NCBI GenBank assembly: GCA_035235625.1
Contig: CP141144.1
Coordinates: forward strand, 38,252,014-38,316,013
From: Saururus chinensis
Taxonomy: Eukaryota; Streptophyta; Magnoliopsida; Piperales; Saururaceae
DNA length: 64,000 nt
Reading direction: 5' to 3'
Both the position numbers and the translations under genes were made by a program. Of this stretch, positions 20,931 to 32,460 are shown one piece after another. Under the pieces are notes generated by a model. It ran no database searches. It was not told the DNA's origin and saw only the letters and a list, made by a program, of their open reading frames with translations. Position 1 is the stretch's first letter. Each line of letters starts with the position of its first letter.

Positions 20931-23900
20931 GGCGAGAGGCAAGCAGCCAGCCACGGCCCCGAGAAGGAGAACGAGATCTCAGCAGACAGCCCTAAACCAG
21001 CCCCTGAGACCATTAGCCCTCCTGTACTCACGCAAATCATGGCCAAAATCGAGTCCTTGACTGTGGCCGTGACTCAGCTTCAAGCAGGGCCTTCAACGCC
21101 ATTGCTACCCAGACCCCAGCCAGCTAATGCTAAGAAAAGAGAGTTGTCCCAAGCCCACAAATTGCGTTGTCCCAGCCCTCAAGCTCCTGCAGACAGGGAG
21201 GTATGGCCTCTCCAAACCTCAATATGCTTTGGCACTGTCGACTAGGCTGTTGAAGGGAGATGCTAAGGCTGGGATATGCGAGGCTCACTAGGTGTTCGGG
21301 AAAATGCCCCAATGATGCCGCCACCAAGAAATCCATTTCTGGTGATAGAGGACGACTAGGAGTACTCAAGCTCTTGTGGGGGGCCATGGGGAGGAGTTGA
21401 GCTCCGTTTGGCCGGCCTACAATTTCCACGTTACAATGGGTATGAGGATCCGGTGGAGTGGCAGTACAAGGTGGAGAAGTTCTTCGCCTATCATGGGATG
21501 CATTCCGAGGCTGAACGGTTACGCATAGCCATATTCTACTTGGACGGGGATGCTTCCGTTTGGTTTCAGAGCTTTGAAAAAGAGGTTCGCTACCCCACAT
21601 GGGCTGCATTTGCTGATGAGCTGTGTGTCTAGTTTTACCCCAACGAGTTCCATGACTTCAATGAGATGCTATCCACCCTACGCCAAACTACCACTGTTCG
21701 GGCTTATTACATGGAGTTCATGGAGATTGCGAACTGTCTTCTCGAATGGCCGGTGGCAGCCTTGGTGGGGACATTTAAGAGAGGACTCAAAATAGAGATA
21801 TTAGAGGAAACGCGCCACTTTCCATACTCCACCATGCAGGACGTCGTGCAACATGCACGAATTGAGAAGCTGGCCCAACAGCGAAGGGGTGTCCTGCTGG
21901 GACCCTCCCCACGGCTTCCTCTTGGCGCTAGCCCCCTGTCCACCCCGTCCAATAGCACAGTCACAGGCCGTTTGGGTGAACAGCCCCCTACCCCAGGGTA
22001 GCTTGTGCGATGCTTCACACTGGCATAGATGGAGGAACGTCGATCCAAGGGGTTGTGCGTCAAATGTATTGAAAAGTTCGTCCCTGGGCATCGTTGTTCC
22101 GTTAAAGGTAGCCTACTCATGGAGGAGGTTGAAGAAGAGCTGAATGTGGCAGACAGGGACGATTGCCCCCACTACGACGACATGCTACCTGAGATCTCAG
22201 TCCATGCCTTCTCTGGGGCCTTCACTCCTCTCATAATGGGGGTCCAAGGCCATCTCAAGCGGCATCAAGTGGCCATTCTTATCGACAGTGGTTCCACCTA
22301 CAACTTCATCAACGATAAGGTTGCTTAGTGCCTAGGCTGTTTTGTGTCGGATTCGAAGCTGTTCGATGTCTTGATCGGTGACGGGAAGCACCTCAAGAGC
22401 TCCAGAGTATGTGCACAGGCTGCCCTAGTTATCTAGGGCCACACCTTCATCATCGACCTTGCCTTGCTTCCCACAAAAGGGGCGGACGTGGTGCTAGGCA
22501 TGCAGTGGCCCCAAGAACTTGGGGACGTAGTATGGTACTTCTGCGAGATGATTATGAATTTTGAGGTTCAGGGACAGCGGGTGTGGATCCAAGGGTCTTA
22601 GTCGGGCACCCTTCTCTCCGCCCAATCAGTGAGCTCCTTTTGGTTCGCACCCCAGGGGTTCTTCCTGCAACAGTGGGTAGCGGTCGAGGTGCACCAAGAT
22701 GAGTTGCCTAAGGACCTTCTTGCCTTACTGATGAACCACAAGGACGTGTTTGCCTAGCTCAGAGGCCTCCCACCCGTGCGGCCTCATGACCACCACATAC
22801 CCATCATTCCAGGTATATCTCCCACGAATGTTCACCCTTATCGCTATCCCCACATCCAGAAGGCGGAGATAGAGCGCCTTGTTGCTGACATGCTTCAGTC
22901 CATCATCATATGCCCTAGCACAAGCTCCTTCTCTCATGTATTGCTGGTTCATAAGAAGGATGACACTTGGCGGTTTTGCATCGACTTCTGGGCCTTGAAC
23001 ACCATCACGGTCAAGGACAAGTACCCTATCCCGGTGATTGAGGAGCTCTTGGACGAGTTGGCCTGCGCGACAGTCTTCAGTAAATTTGATCTTTGATCGG
23101 GTTACTATCAGATTTGGGTGTAGCCAGCCGATGTACATAAGACTGCCTTCTGCACTCATGACGGCCACTTCGAGTTTATCGTCATGCCGTTTAGGCTTAC
23201 CAACGCCCCCTCCACTTTTCAGAGCCTTATAAAAAATCTCTTCAGGCCCTTCCTTAGCCACTTCATCCTAATTTTCTTTGATGACATCCTTGTCTAGAGC
23301 AAATTATGGGCGGAACACTTGGAGCACCTCAGGTCTGTCTTCTCCGTTTTAAGAAATAATTCCTTATTTCTTAAGCACCTAAAGTGTTTTTTTGGCCGCC
23401 CACAGGTTGACTATCTTGGCCACATCATCTCTCAGGATGGGTCGCCACTGACCCATCTAAGGTGTCTGTCATGCTCTCTTGGCCGACGCCTACATATGTC
23501 CGTGTACTAAGAGGCTTCTTGGGCCTCATTGGCTGCAGTTGGAGGTTTATCAGCCGCTATGGAGAGATCGCCCGCCCCCTCATAGAGCTCCTAAAGAAGG
23601 GTGGATTTAGTTGGACAGAGGCTGCCCAAGCGGCTTTTGATACGCTGAAGCAGTCCGTGGCCTCCACCCCTATCCTCATTCTACCATATTCCAGCCGCCC
23701 TTTTGTGGTTGAAACGGATGTTTCAGAGGTCGGCCTGGGTGCGGTGCTCTTGCAAGATGAGCGACTTATTGCCTTCTTCAGCAAGGCTTTAGCCGGTTGT
23801 TCTTTATCCCTGTCTATCTATGAGAAGGTGATGCTGGCAATAGTTCTTGCCATCGACAAATGGAGACCTTGTTAGGCTGCCGTTTCATTATCCGCACTGA

Positions 23901-25520
23901 TCATCAGCCTTTGAAGTACTTCCTTGAGCAGTGAGTTTCCACTCCAACACAACAGTGGTGGGTCAGTAAATTACTGGGATACGACTATGAAGTGGTGTAT
24001 AAGAAAGGGGCAGATAACACTGTGGCCTACACTCTTTCTCGCAGCTCTACCTCCGTCTCTTGCTTGGCCATCTTTACTCCTTCTTGCCCCTTCATTGCTG
24101 AGTTATGAAGAGCATACAAAGAGGATCCTTCCACACAGTCACTAATTGCATCTCTCCAGGCAAACCCTGCTGGCCGCCCTTTCTTTGTGTGGCTAGATAA
24201 CCTTCTATTCTGGAATGACCGCCTCTAGTGCTCGATGTCGAGGACCTTCATCGGCGCATTCTCTCCCGCTTCCATGACACACCCCTGGCTGGCCATGAAG
24301 GGGCATTCCGCGTTTATAAGAGGGTCAGTCAGAGCTTCCTGTGGCAGGGCATTCGACGGGCTGTTCAAGACTATATTGCTGCTTGTAATGTATGTCAGAG
24401 AGCCAAAGCTGCCACGACATCCCCTGCCGGATTACTTTAGCCCTTACCCATCCCTGACAAGGTTAGGGAGGATGTCTCAATGGATTTCGTGGAGGCCTTG
24501 CCCTTGGTGCAAGGCAAGTTGGTGGTTCTTGTGGTTGTGGATTGGTTGTCTAAGTACGTGCACTTCTGCACCCTTGGACACCCCTTCACCACCAAATATG
24601 TGGCTGAGATATATGTTCAAGAGGTTGCTATGCTACATGGCATACCTCGCACTATTGTTTCTGATCGTGACAGGATATTTATTTCTCAGTTCTAGCGGGA
24701 GTTCTTCGCACTACAGGGCACTACTCTCCATATGAGCACAACCTATTATCCACAGACAGATGGGTAGACCGAGGTAGTGAACCGCTACCTAGAACAGTAC
24801 CTCCGGTGCTTCGCCAGGACTCAGCCCCGCCGGTGGCTTCGGCTTCTTCCATGGGCGGAATAGTCGTATAACGCCATTTTTCACATGAGCATAGGGTTCA
24901 CTCCCTTTGAGGTATTGTATGGACGTCCTCCGACCATGTTATCTTATGTTCCTCACTGTTCTTCTATCGCCGAGGTAGATTATATTCTACAGACACGGAA
25001 TGAGGTTCTTCGTCAGCTTAAGCTGGACCTCGCATAAGCTCATAACCGAATGAAACAGGTCTATAAAAAAAAGTATGTTGATCGGGAGTTTAACGTAGGC
25101 AACTTGGTCTATATCTCAGTCCTTCCTCAGCGTCAGACTACATTGGTCCAGTCGGAGTATTCCAAGCTCACCCACCATTACCATGGTTTGTATGCTATTG
25201 TGGAGCGCATTGGTCTAGTGGCTTATCGTCTCGCACTACCACCTGGCTTGTTGGTCCACCCAGTCTTCCATGTCTCCAGACTCTGCCGTTGTGTAGGTGA
25301 CACCTCCTTAGCTACCGATGCTCCACCTCCCCCTTTAATGGGAGGCCCCTCCTACAAAGCCTATTCCCGCCTCGGTGCTTGATAAGCATCAGGTCTGCCG
25401 TTCTGGCCACATTATTACAGTGGTGTTCGTTTCATGACATGAGGATGCCACTTGGATGTCAGAAGACGAGTTGATGGCTTGTTACCCAGCATGGTCGCCT
25501 TAAGGTCAAGGCGAATAGCG
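20931..25520 (+). pseudogene. Chromovirus gag-pol remnant
   Basis: Domains in order: gag with FPRYNGYEDPVEWQYKVEKF near 21420-21480; knuckle CVKCIEKFVPGHRC near 22060-22100; protease ILIDSGSTYNF near 22274-22310; reverse transcriptase from about 22800 with WRFCIDFWALN and the catalytic FFDDIL at 23274-23291; RNase H with VETDVSEVGLGAVL near 23706-23750; integrase zinc finger (HEGAFRVYKR, then CNVCQRAK) at 24280-24405 and core from MDFVEALP at 24480; then a chromodomain trace HEDATWMSEDELM near 25440. Roughly a dozen in-frame stops, mostly TAG where relatives have Trp or Gln (for example 21630 and 22326), and a frameshift near 23450 make it non-functional. Confidence 0.9.
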
Positions 25521-25534
25521 GAAGCGTGATGGAG

Positions 25535-25847
25535 TGTTGTGCACGTCCACCCAGGCTCTCTTTCTGCTCTATTGATCTTTTATTTGCTTGTATTAGGTTA
25601 CTTTATTTTGTATTTTCTTTTGAAATAAGTAGCGTGAATATTATGTGTAACGAACCAGCTAGTGTCCCCACTAATTAGTTGGGCCCACTAGTTGGTAGGA
25701 CTTCCAAGGAGAGAGGCACGGCTCCGCTCCCTATATGTCCCCTTGTGTTTTCTTTATGCAAATAGAATTTTTAGTTCTTTCCCTCTTCTTCCTTCTTCTT
25801 TGCATTTTTTGTGTGAGGTACTGCTTGTGCCCACACCGGGCACAATA
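25535..25847 (+). mobile_element. Chromovirus 3' LTR, 313 bp
   Basis: Begins TGTTGTGCACGTCC and ends CCGGGCACAATA (last CA changed to TA). It is preceded by a purine-rich stretch GCGGAAGCGTGATGGAG that serves as the polypurine tract position. Confidence 0.9.
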
Positions 25848-27015
25848 CTCTAGTATTCTGCCCTATCTTGTTAATGATTATGAAGCTAACTCCCAACGTT
25901 TTTTTCAATGGAAAATGATATTAACCTAATGAATCTACACAACAAATCCTCCTAATTGGGATTTGATTGGATTGCACATATGGGCCCAAGTGAGATGCCC
26001 ATATGCTCTATCCAGCCAAAACCCAGTTGGGAGGTTTGTTGGGTAGATTCATTGGGTGTATGTTACTATCCGTTTTGGAACCCTGGCAGATTTCTTACCT
26101 GAGAAAACTTTGATTTTACGAGTGACTCTTTGTGGCTGTGAAGCCCATGCTTTTTTGAAAGAGGAGAAATGAAAATCACAATTGAAAAAATGGTCTCTGA
26201 AGCTTATATGTACAGTGCTTGATGTGCATCCTTTGGAGAGTCATTCCTACTCTTTATTGTCATGGGTTCTACCTTGTCCTGACAGAAAGATGTCATGCCC
26301 ATGTGATTGAATTGAATAACTTTTAATAATGTGGCATGTTAACTGAGAAGAACTAGTTCTCGGTAGTCTTTTCTGTAGTCAATCAACATTTTTCCTGGCC
26401 TAGGTATACGATTCATTCTTATGGCTAGTCGTTGCTGTCGTTTGCTGTAGTTATTATCAGACACTCCATTTTTTATTACTGTGATTTATATTAGAGCTAG
26501 TTTTGGAATTTACTGTGAAAGTTTGTTTTCTTTATGTGTAATGCATTAGAGAGAACAAAATCTTCTAAAAGTAATGCAGGACCTCCTTTATTACCTTGAG
26601 CAATTAGTGCTTGATTGCTGGGATGTTTAAGGTCCTATATGTTTTCAGGATCATTAAATGGCGTTAGTTTTGAACAGCTTGAGCTACCATTTAGTGTGCT
26701 GTTCAGTCTACCATGTAATAGATATAGTGCTTTATTCCTCATTTCATTCTTGGTTTTATGTTTTAGATTTTTTAATTTAGCTATGTTTATCAAGGCTAAT
26801 TGGGTTAACTTTGAACCATGTATAGATCAGATTGGATCGACCGGAAGACAACTGAAAATGCCTGGCTCATCTATTGCCACCTCTAGCGAATATTGAATCT
26901 TAGCACAATCTCTAATATATTGATCATTAAGTAGTTTCTTGTCAATTTTCTGAAAATTTTGAACTGGATTAAACTTATTCTAAACTGCTTTTATGTTAAA
27001 AAGATATCTCATAAT
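25848..27015 (+). repeat. Segmental duplication copy B, right part
   Basis: This resumes the duplicated segment after the chromovirus and matches 16066-17000. It holds about 250 bp (26737-26988) that is absent from copy A. No coding sequence is seen. Confidence 0.85.
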
Positions 27016-27520
27016 AGTATTTTATTCGATCACCAATTTCCCTGGCCTATGTAACTGATGGTTCATCTTATGGGTAATTATGGCTGTTCTTTGTTGCAGT
27101 AATCATCTTCTCTCTCCATTTTTTATTACTGTTAATTATATTACTTTTAACTAGGAAAGTTTGCTTTCCTTCTGAGTAATGCATTAGGGAGAACTGAATC
27201 TTTTAGAAATAACGACTGATTGTAGGGAGATCCACTAGCTGTTTAAGGTTTAATCAACAGTGTTTAGTTTTGAATAGCTTGAGCTACGGAAAGTTTGTTG
27301 TTTTTTATACCAATTATTAAATTTCAATGTTTTATTTCTCATACCATGTCCAAGATCTTATAATCTGCCATGTAATGATTTTAGGCAGTTAAATTTAGTT
27401 GTCTACTGAAGCTGCTTGGGTTAGCTTTGAACCAATTATCTTTAGAGGTTAGGTTCATCTGAAGACAACTGAACAGCAAATCGTGCCTGGCTCATCCTTG
27501 GCAGCTCTAGCTAATATTGA
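26390..27520 (+). repeat. Tandem pair of about 600-bp non-coding units
   Basis: 27035-27520 is a diverged repeat of 26390-26900. Shared text includes TTTTTATTACTGT, GAAAGTTTG, TTTTGAAYAGCTTGAGCTAC, GGGTTARCTTTGAACCA, GAAGACAACTGAA and TGCCTGGCTCATC in the same order. The duplicated segment at 16595-17000 is a third, shortened copy. Confidence 0.8.
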
Positions 27521-29815
27521 GTTTAATGTCTTGAGTTCGAACCCACCCCTATGTTCATCAGTGTACGGTGCTCTAAGAGGCAGATTGCCTTGCCTCTTGT
27601 TAGTCAGGTCCTGCGGGGTGTGTGTGTATATGTATATATAAAGTCATATACGCCCGGGGCATATAGGCTACAGGATCGAGATCTATGGGGGGTAGAAAAG
27701 CATCTTCCCTCCTGAGGCGGCAGATGACAGCTAGGAAGCGTGTATATATATATAGAGAGAGAGAGAGAGGACTGATATAGTTTGCCACCCTATAATATCT
27801 GCCACTTCCACCACCAGTTTCATGACCCTTCATTATTCATATGAACGTATAGGATTCTGGTGCTGGGAGCATCCAATCAGGTCTTAACGTAAAAATTTTC
27901 TATAATGCCCATCTTACCGCAATCTAAACTCTTTCCCCTTTCCCCCCGTCTATCCAGAAGAAGCAGAGGTTGCCAAGCTCCCTCCCACTCCATCATTCAA
28001 CTGCTAGAGGTGGCCTAACTCCTCCCTGACAGCCAGATACTGGCCGACCCATGCCACATGCCGCTTTGGATCTCCTCACTGGTCATCTACTCTCTGACTG
28101 CGCCTCTCGCTCCTCCTCCCCTCTTGAGCTTTTTACCGGCTGGCACCACGACCACCAAAGCTAGAGACCTCCCCTCTCCTCCTGATCTCCTCGCTGGCTG
28201 GTCATGCCCAGCTCCCAGTTCCTTTTAGTCTTACACGACAGCCCTCCCTGATTTCATGGGTGGCTAAGGTGAGTCTACCTTTCCCTCTTTCTCTCTCTCC
28301 CTCTCCCTCTCTCTATCTCATTCACTCAATATTTTTTCTGTGCATCTATTTAAATCCAACTAAAAATCACATCTTTCTCTCTTTGTATATTTTTCTTGGT
28401 TATAAATATGTTGAATCTACTTTCCCTTGTGATGAAGTTTGCTTGTAGATTTAATTTGTTATGGAATGATACTAATAATTAAATTCGAATGTCCTTAAAG
28501 TTTTCAAATGTTAATTTACATAGTTGGTATGTTCCTTAACTGCTCAAGCATTAGAGTAGACAGTCATGCTCAAAGTCAATCTCCAACAGCACTAGCCCTT
28601 ACGGATTAGTTATTATATTTCTTAATTCCTGCATCGACCCAATCTGAACCTTCACTTACAGGAGAGAATTTGTATAGCAGTTAATTCCATTCCCTAATAT
28701 CACTTATGCTTTTAGGATACAAAGGGTTTCTAGTACCAAAATACCCCTCCAATCGTACATCTCTATATTATGTTTTAAATATTTAAAGCCCTAGTTCTAA
28801 ATACACAGGTAAGGTCTGAAGTAGTTTGTTTATTAAGAATTTCTTTAGATTTGGAGCTGGGATTTAGCAGTGTCTGCTAGGATTTAGTAGTTTTTGCCGT
28901 ATATTGCTTAAAACTACTTAGAATTATATGTGGCTCAATCTGGCTTCGATTGAACTTAGTCCTCAGATTTTCTTTATCTGACTCTGGTGTTATCTTGTTA
29001 ATTACAGCATAAATGACTGGTGTGGGAAATGATTTCAAGGAATTAATTCGATTGCTTTTTATCAACTTCAAATTCTAGTCCTTTCCCACTGTGCTGGAGT
29101 TCTATATGCTTATAGAGGTTTCTGGTTAGAAAATGTGGATCAGTTCAAATGACATTATTATGGCTCTTGCTGCTTGGTCTTCCGTTTTTTGCCACATTTT
29201 TTTATTCATTTTTGGGTAGACATATGTAAGGACTAGGGGGGTCAGTATTCAGTCAGATTTTTTTTTTTGTTACAAAAGGGATTTTTTGTTTCATGTGGGG
29301 TTATCTTTGGGTCATGCAGCTGTGATGCCCGAGCTGGAAATTGGGGTGCGGGAAAAAAGGAGATTGATCAATTGCATAAGTGAATAGGAAAGCATATCCA
29401 AAACAAAAATGTTCATGCTACTTGTTTGGTGAACACTTGGAAGCTATCTTGAACCTTACATTTGTCCAATGAGCCGTTTATAGGATTTTTTGGATGGGAA
29501 TACGTAGTCTTTCTTGGGTGCTATATTTCAACTCTACAACTGTGAGTCTGTGACTTTTGTCAAAATCTGACTAGGGTGTTTAATCTACCTGTAATGGCAT
29601 GTTCTACTGTTAGTAGCATTTTACATATATGGATGTTGTCATATACAGCTGCAATAATGTTGAGCTGGTCTGTTACTTTTTTGATCTACAATTAACTGTT
29701 TATGTCTCATATTGTACATTTTTCATTTGTTTTTCAATTAATAATATACAACATCAAGTGAATGTGCTTTCATTTATTAGTTTTTTGTTTCTTTTTCCTT
29801 TTTATTTGAATCCAG
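27521..29815. other. Unassigned region with CT-rich, GC-rich stretch
   Basis: The stretch 27930-28330 is pyrimidine-rich, as plant 5' leaders are, and contains a consensus-like donor GCTAAGGTGAGT at 28261-28272 followed by a CT microsatellite. This could be the leader exon of the gene holding the carbonic anhydrase exon at 29816, but the only nearby ATG (28256) hits a stop after three codons and its phase does not fit. A (TA)n-(GA)n run lies at 27744-27769. No other gene is seen. Confidence 0.4.
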
Positions 29816-29959
29816 TGTCAAGGCACCATACACTGATGAACATATTTGATAAAGTGCCAAATATTGATAAGGAAGCATTTGTAACCCCAAGTGCATCCAT
29901 TGTTGGCGATGTTCAAGTTGGACGGGGATCCTCTGTTTGGTATGGGTGTCTTCTGAGAG
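29816..29959 (+). CDS. Lone exon of a mitochondrial gamma carbonic anhydrase gene
   Basis: The 144-bp exon lies between an acceptor (TTTGAATCCAG) and a donor (GAGGTATGT). It starts in phase 1 and codes for SRHHTLMNIFDKVPNIDKE and then PSASIVGDVQVGRGSSVWYG, the N-terminal start of the left-handed beta-helix of plant gamma carbonic anhydrases, subunits attached to mitochondrial complex I. The exon has no stop and both splice sites look usable. The first exon (targeting region) and all later exons, which hold the metal-binding histidines, are not visible within several kilobases on either side. It is either an orphaned gene fragment or part of a gene with very long introns; I lean to fragment. 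Confidence 0.75.
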
Positions 29960-31144
29960 GTATGTTCATATTACTGGGTTTATGAATTGATTTTCCTAAT
30001 TCAGTACAATGGTCTTTGAAGAATGCCTTTAGTAGTTAAATTCGAAGAATGTCTTTACAGATAGAGGTAGGATGATGAAATTTTGTGCTACAGATGAGCA
30101 ACTACTCTACTGCAAAGGCATTGGTTATTTTTGGTTATTATAACCTTAACATTCTCATTATGCAGTATCCTCCATGATGTTTTCTCTCCCTGGCATTGGC
30201 TCCAGCAAGCAAGGTGGAAAGAGGGTGGAAATGGAATGCAACGTGGTAGAGAGATTGGTTTTTGTTGAATTGGCTTCGAGGATTCTGGCTTTAATGTATT
30301 TGAAAGGAAGTTGCTTTGAACTTGTGTTAAGATAAGAGATAATTTGGTGTTGAATAGTTTAGTGGTTGGGTCACGGATTAAATGAACTCATGGGTGGCAG
30401 ATTATAACAAGTCCACTTGCAGGATATTCAGTGTTTACCAGAAAAGAGTTATCTTTGAGACCAAGTTCAATTATATATCCTTTAATTATAATTCCTCTTT
30501 CATTTTATTTTACCGCAATAGAACTCCAAAGTGCTCTTTGCACAAGTAAAGCCAATGTACATGCAGGGCATCTTTGGTTGGCAAGAAAAATAAGGAAAAA
30601 AAAAAAGGCAAAACACCCCAAGAAAAAGAAAAGAAAAGAAAGTGACTTTTTCGTCCATCTGTTTTGGATGAATAGAATTTTTCTTCATCTGTTTGGATAA
30701 GGAATGACAAGTAGGACCCTTTTAATGCTGTTAGAGGCAAGTAGGCCAATCCCTGTTAATTCACTGAAAACCAAGGTATGATGAACTTGAATGCATTAAA
30801 AGGGTTACTTAACGAACCCGCAAAGCTAAATAACGAACCCGTCTCAAGGCAGATGTGTGATGTGCCAAATATTACTTAAGCGAGCTAGTACGAGGGGGAC
30901 ACTTCCTTATAATATGTGGATTCAATTTAGGTAACTTAGATATCCGAATAATGCATCTCAACCAAGTTTATGCAAGGTTTTTTATTTCTAATATGGCCAT
31001 AAGGCTGGACGGCTGCCCCGAAGATCGGAGAGCTCCATTTCCTAGTGGATGGGGCTCCTGATATGATAGTTAGCAATATAAGTCTTTATTACTATTCAAA
31101 ATAGCCGGTTAGAAGGTTAGACATCATACCAACAACTTAACATT
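29960..31144. other. Region downstream of the carbonic anhydrase exon, nothing recognised
   Basis: I looked for the next gamma carbonic anhydrase exon (beginning with the conserved Asp-Val-Asn, then the GTNIQD motif) and did not find it. A poly-A/AAG run lies at 30585-30640. No other coding region is supported. Confidence 0.5.
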
Positions 31145-31390
31145 TTAGCTCACAATATCCCCTCTATATAGCATAAGACATTTCCCCCGTTCTACTGGAG
31201 TGGCAGCCAAAGTAAGTATGAGTATAGTTCCTCCAAAGCTTACCAAACTGCCCCGTGACATATTATAGGTTCTAGCTCTACCTTTTATCGCGTAGACTGT
31301 GTCCATTCCCCTAATAACAGTTCCAAATGCAACATGTTCCCAATAACGGCTCCACAAGCAACATGTTCCCCATCCAACCTATACAGTGCA
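31145..31390 (-). pseudogene. Cyclophilin-type peptidyl-prolyl isomerase fragment
   Basis: The minus strand codes for HVAFGTVIRGMDTVYAIKG, then RARTYN, which matches the C-terminal part of cyclophilins (the VxFGxVxxGMDxVxxI pattern), closest in feel to plastid CYP26-2/CYP28-like proteins with an AIxGGAGTY stretch. A roughly 30-bp tandem duplication (GGGAACATGTTGC, twice on the minus strand, about 31375-31320) puts the preceding LDG residues out of frame. The catalytic N-terminal part is not seen. It is a short decayed fragment; the subfamily is uncertain. Confidence 0.5.
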
Positions 31391-32071
31391 CAGATAATAG
31401 AAAACCCTTTAAAGCATCACCATTTCAGCATATGCAAGTGGTGACAATAATCATTGTCTTACCAGCTAGCATTTACGGTAATTATATAATGTGTTAACCA
31501 TGGATACAATACCAGAAAGCATACACCATGATCTAAGGATGTAGTCATATTATAACATAATTTTCCCGCACAAAAAGTGGCTACAACTTCTGTCACTTAA
31601 CAGATCATGTCACAGCCAAGAAAAACAAATATATATTTTTTTCAATCTAGTCTTTTACATTAAGAGCGTAGGTAAAACTCAGCAGGTGAAATGTTTCCAG
31701 TTCGATCCTAGAAAGTTCAATGCTCGGTTGCGCACACGAACAGATCTCGAAGGAATTTTAAACACTTCAAAGTAAAAAATTGGATTCTGACATATTAAGA
31801 AACAAAACTCAGTTACCCAGACTCTTTTGTCCTTTCCAAGTCGTCAGTATGCTATTTGCCACAAGTCAGTAATCTATCTAAAGTTTTTAATAGTTTTGTC
31901 AGAGTTAACAAGAGCATAAACATAAACATGTCCATTAAAAAAACAATCAACCCTTTCAAATGTCTATTATAAATAGTAATTGCAAGGCCTAGTATTCACA
32001 TCTTATTTTTAAAAACCACAACAAAAGAAGTAATTATGTCAAAGCAGACACTAACTCAGTTTATCTTTCCC

Positions 32072-32157
32072 CACAGGCAAGGCAAAGAATATCTAATTCC
32101 AAAATTTCTTTTCTCACAGGCAAGGCAAAGAATATCTAATTCCAAAATTTCACCAAT
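32072..32157. repeat. 43-bp tandem duplication
   Basis: CACAGGCAAGGCAAAGAATA and the following bases to AAATTTC occur at 32072 and again at 32115 without visible change, an indication of a recent slippage or unequal exchange. Confidence 0.9.
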
Positions 32158-32297
32158 GATGGTAAAGACCTGCATGTGAATGTTTAATCTGAAAATTCTC
32201 ATAAGGAGAATTATCACCATATATGGACTCATATCCCTCGCAATTAGCATAAACAATATCCCTACCTTAGATAACAAATCTAGATATTATACGTTGA

Positions 32298-32460
32298 GGG
32301 GCTGTTTGGGAGGCAGCGCCAGGTGGGGGAAAACACTTTCCCCACCAACCCTCCCCTAAAGGAGCGTTGTTGGGGAAAGCAAATTTTTCCCCTTTGTGTA
32401 ACATTTTGCACTGAAGAGGGAAAAATGTTTTCCCCTCCAAAATGCCTCCCAAACGAGTCT
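32298..32460. mobile_element. Small MITE, about 163 bp
   Basis: The ends are inverted copies sharing GTTTGGGAGGCA (left GGGGCTGTTTGGGAGGCA, right its complement ending CGAGTCT). The bases TGA flank both sides, as expected for the 3-bp TNA target sites of PIF/Harbinger elements. The interior is itself foldback-like with GGGGAAAA and TTTTCCCC runs. The family assignment is tentative because the outermost bases of the two ends differ. Confidence 0.55.

Larger units (their letters stand above)
20580..25847 (+). mobile_element. Complete but dead Ty3/gypsy chromovirus (Reina-like)
   Basis: Two LTRs (20580-20898 and 25535-25847) with TGTTGTGC...GCACAAYA ends bracket gag, protease, reverse transcriptase, RNase H, integrase and chromodomain traces, the Ty3/gypsy order. 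The flanks CTTTA (20575-20579) and CTCTA (25848-25852) are a 5-bp target duplication with one change; the duplicated copy A shows the empty site as CTCTA. Short LTRs of about 315 bp and a chromodomain point to the Reina group. A decayed primer site (TCGTATCAAAAC) follows the first LTR. The LTRs differ at many positions, so the insertion is not recent, yet it is younger than the segmental duplication. Confidence 0.92.

Noticed and set aside
27540-27570. GAGTTCGAACCC resembles the B box of a tRNA gene or tRNA-derived SINE.
   Set aside because: No A box at the right distance, no cloverleaf and no poly-A or SINE tail structure could be found.
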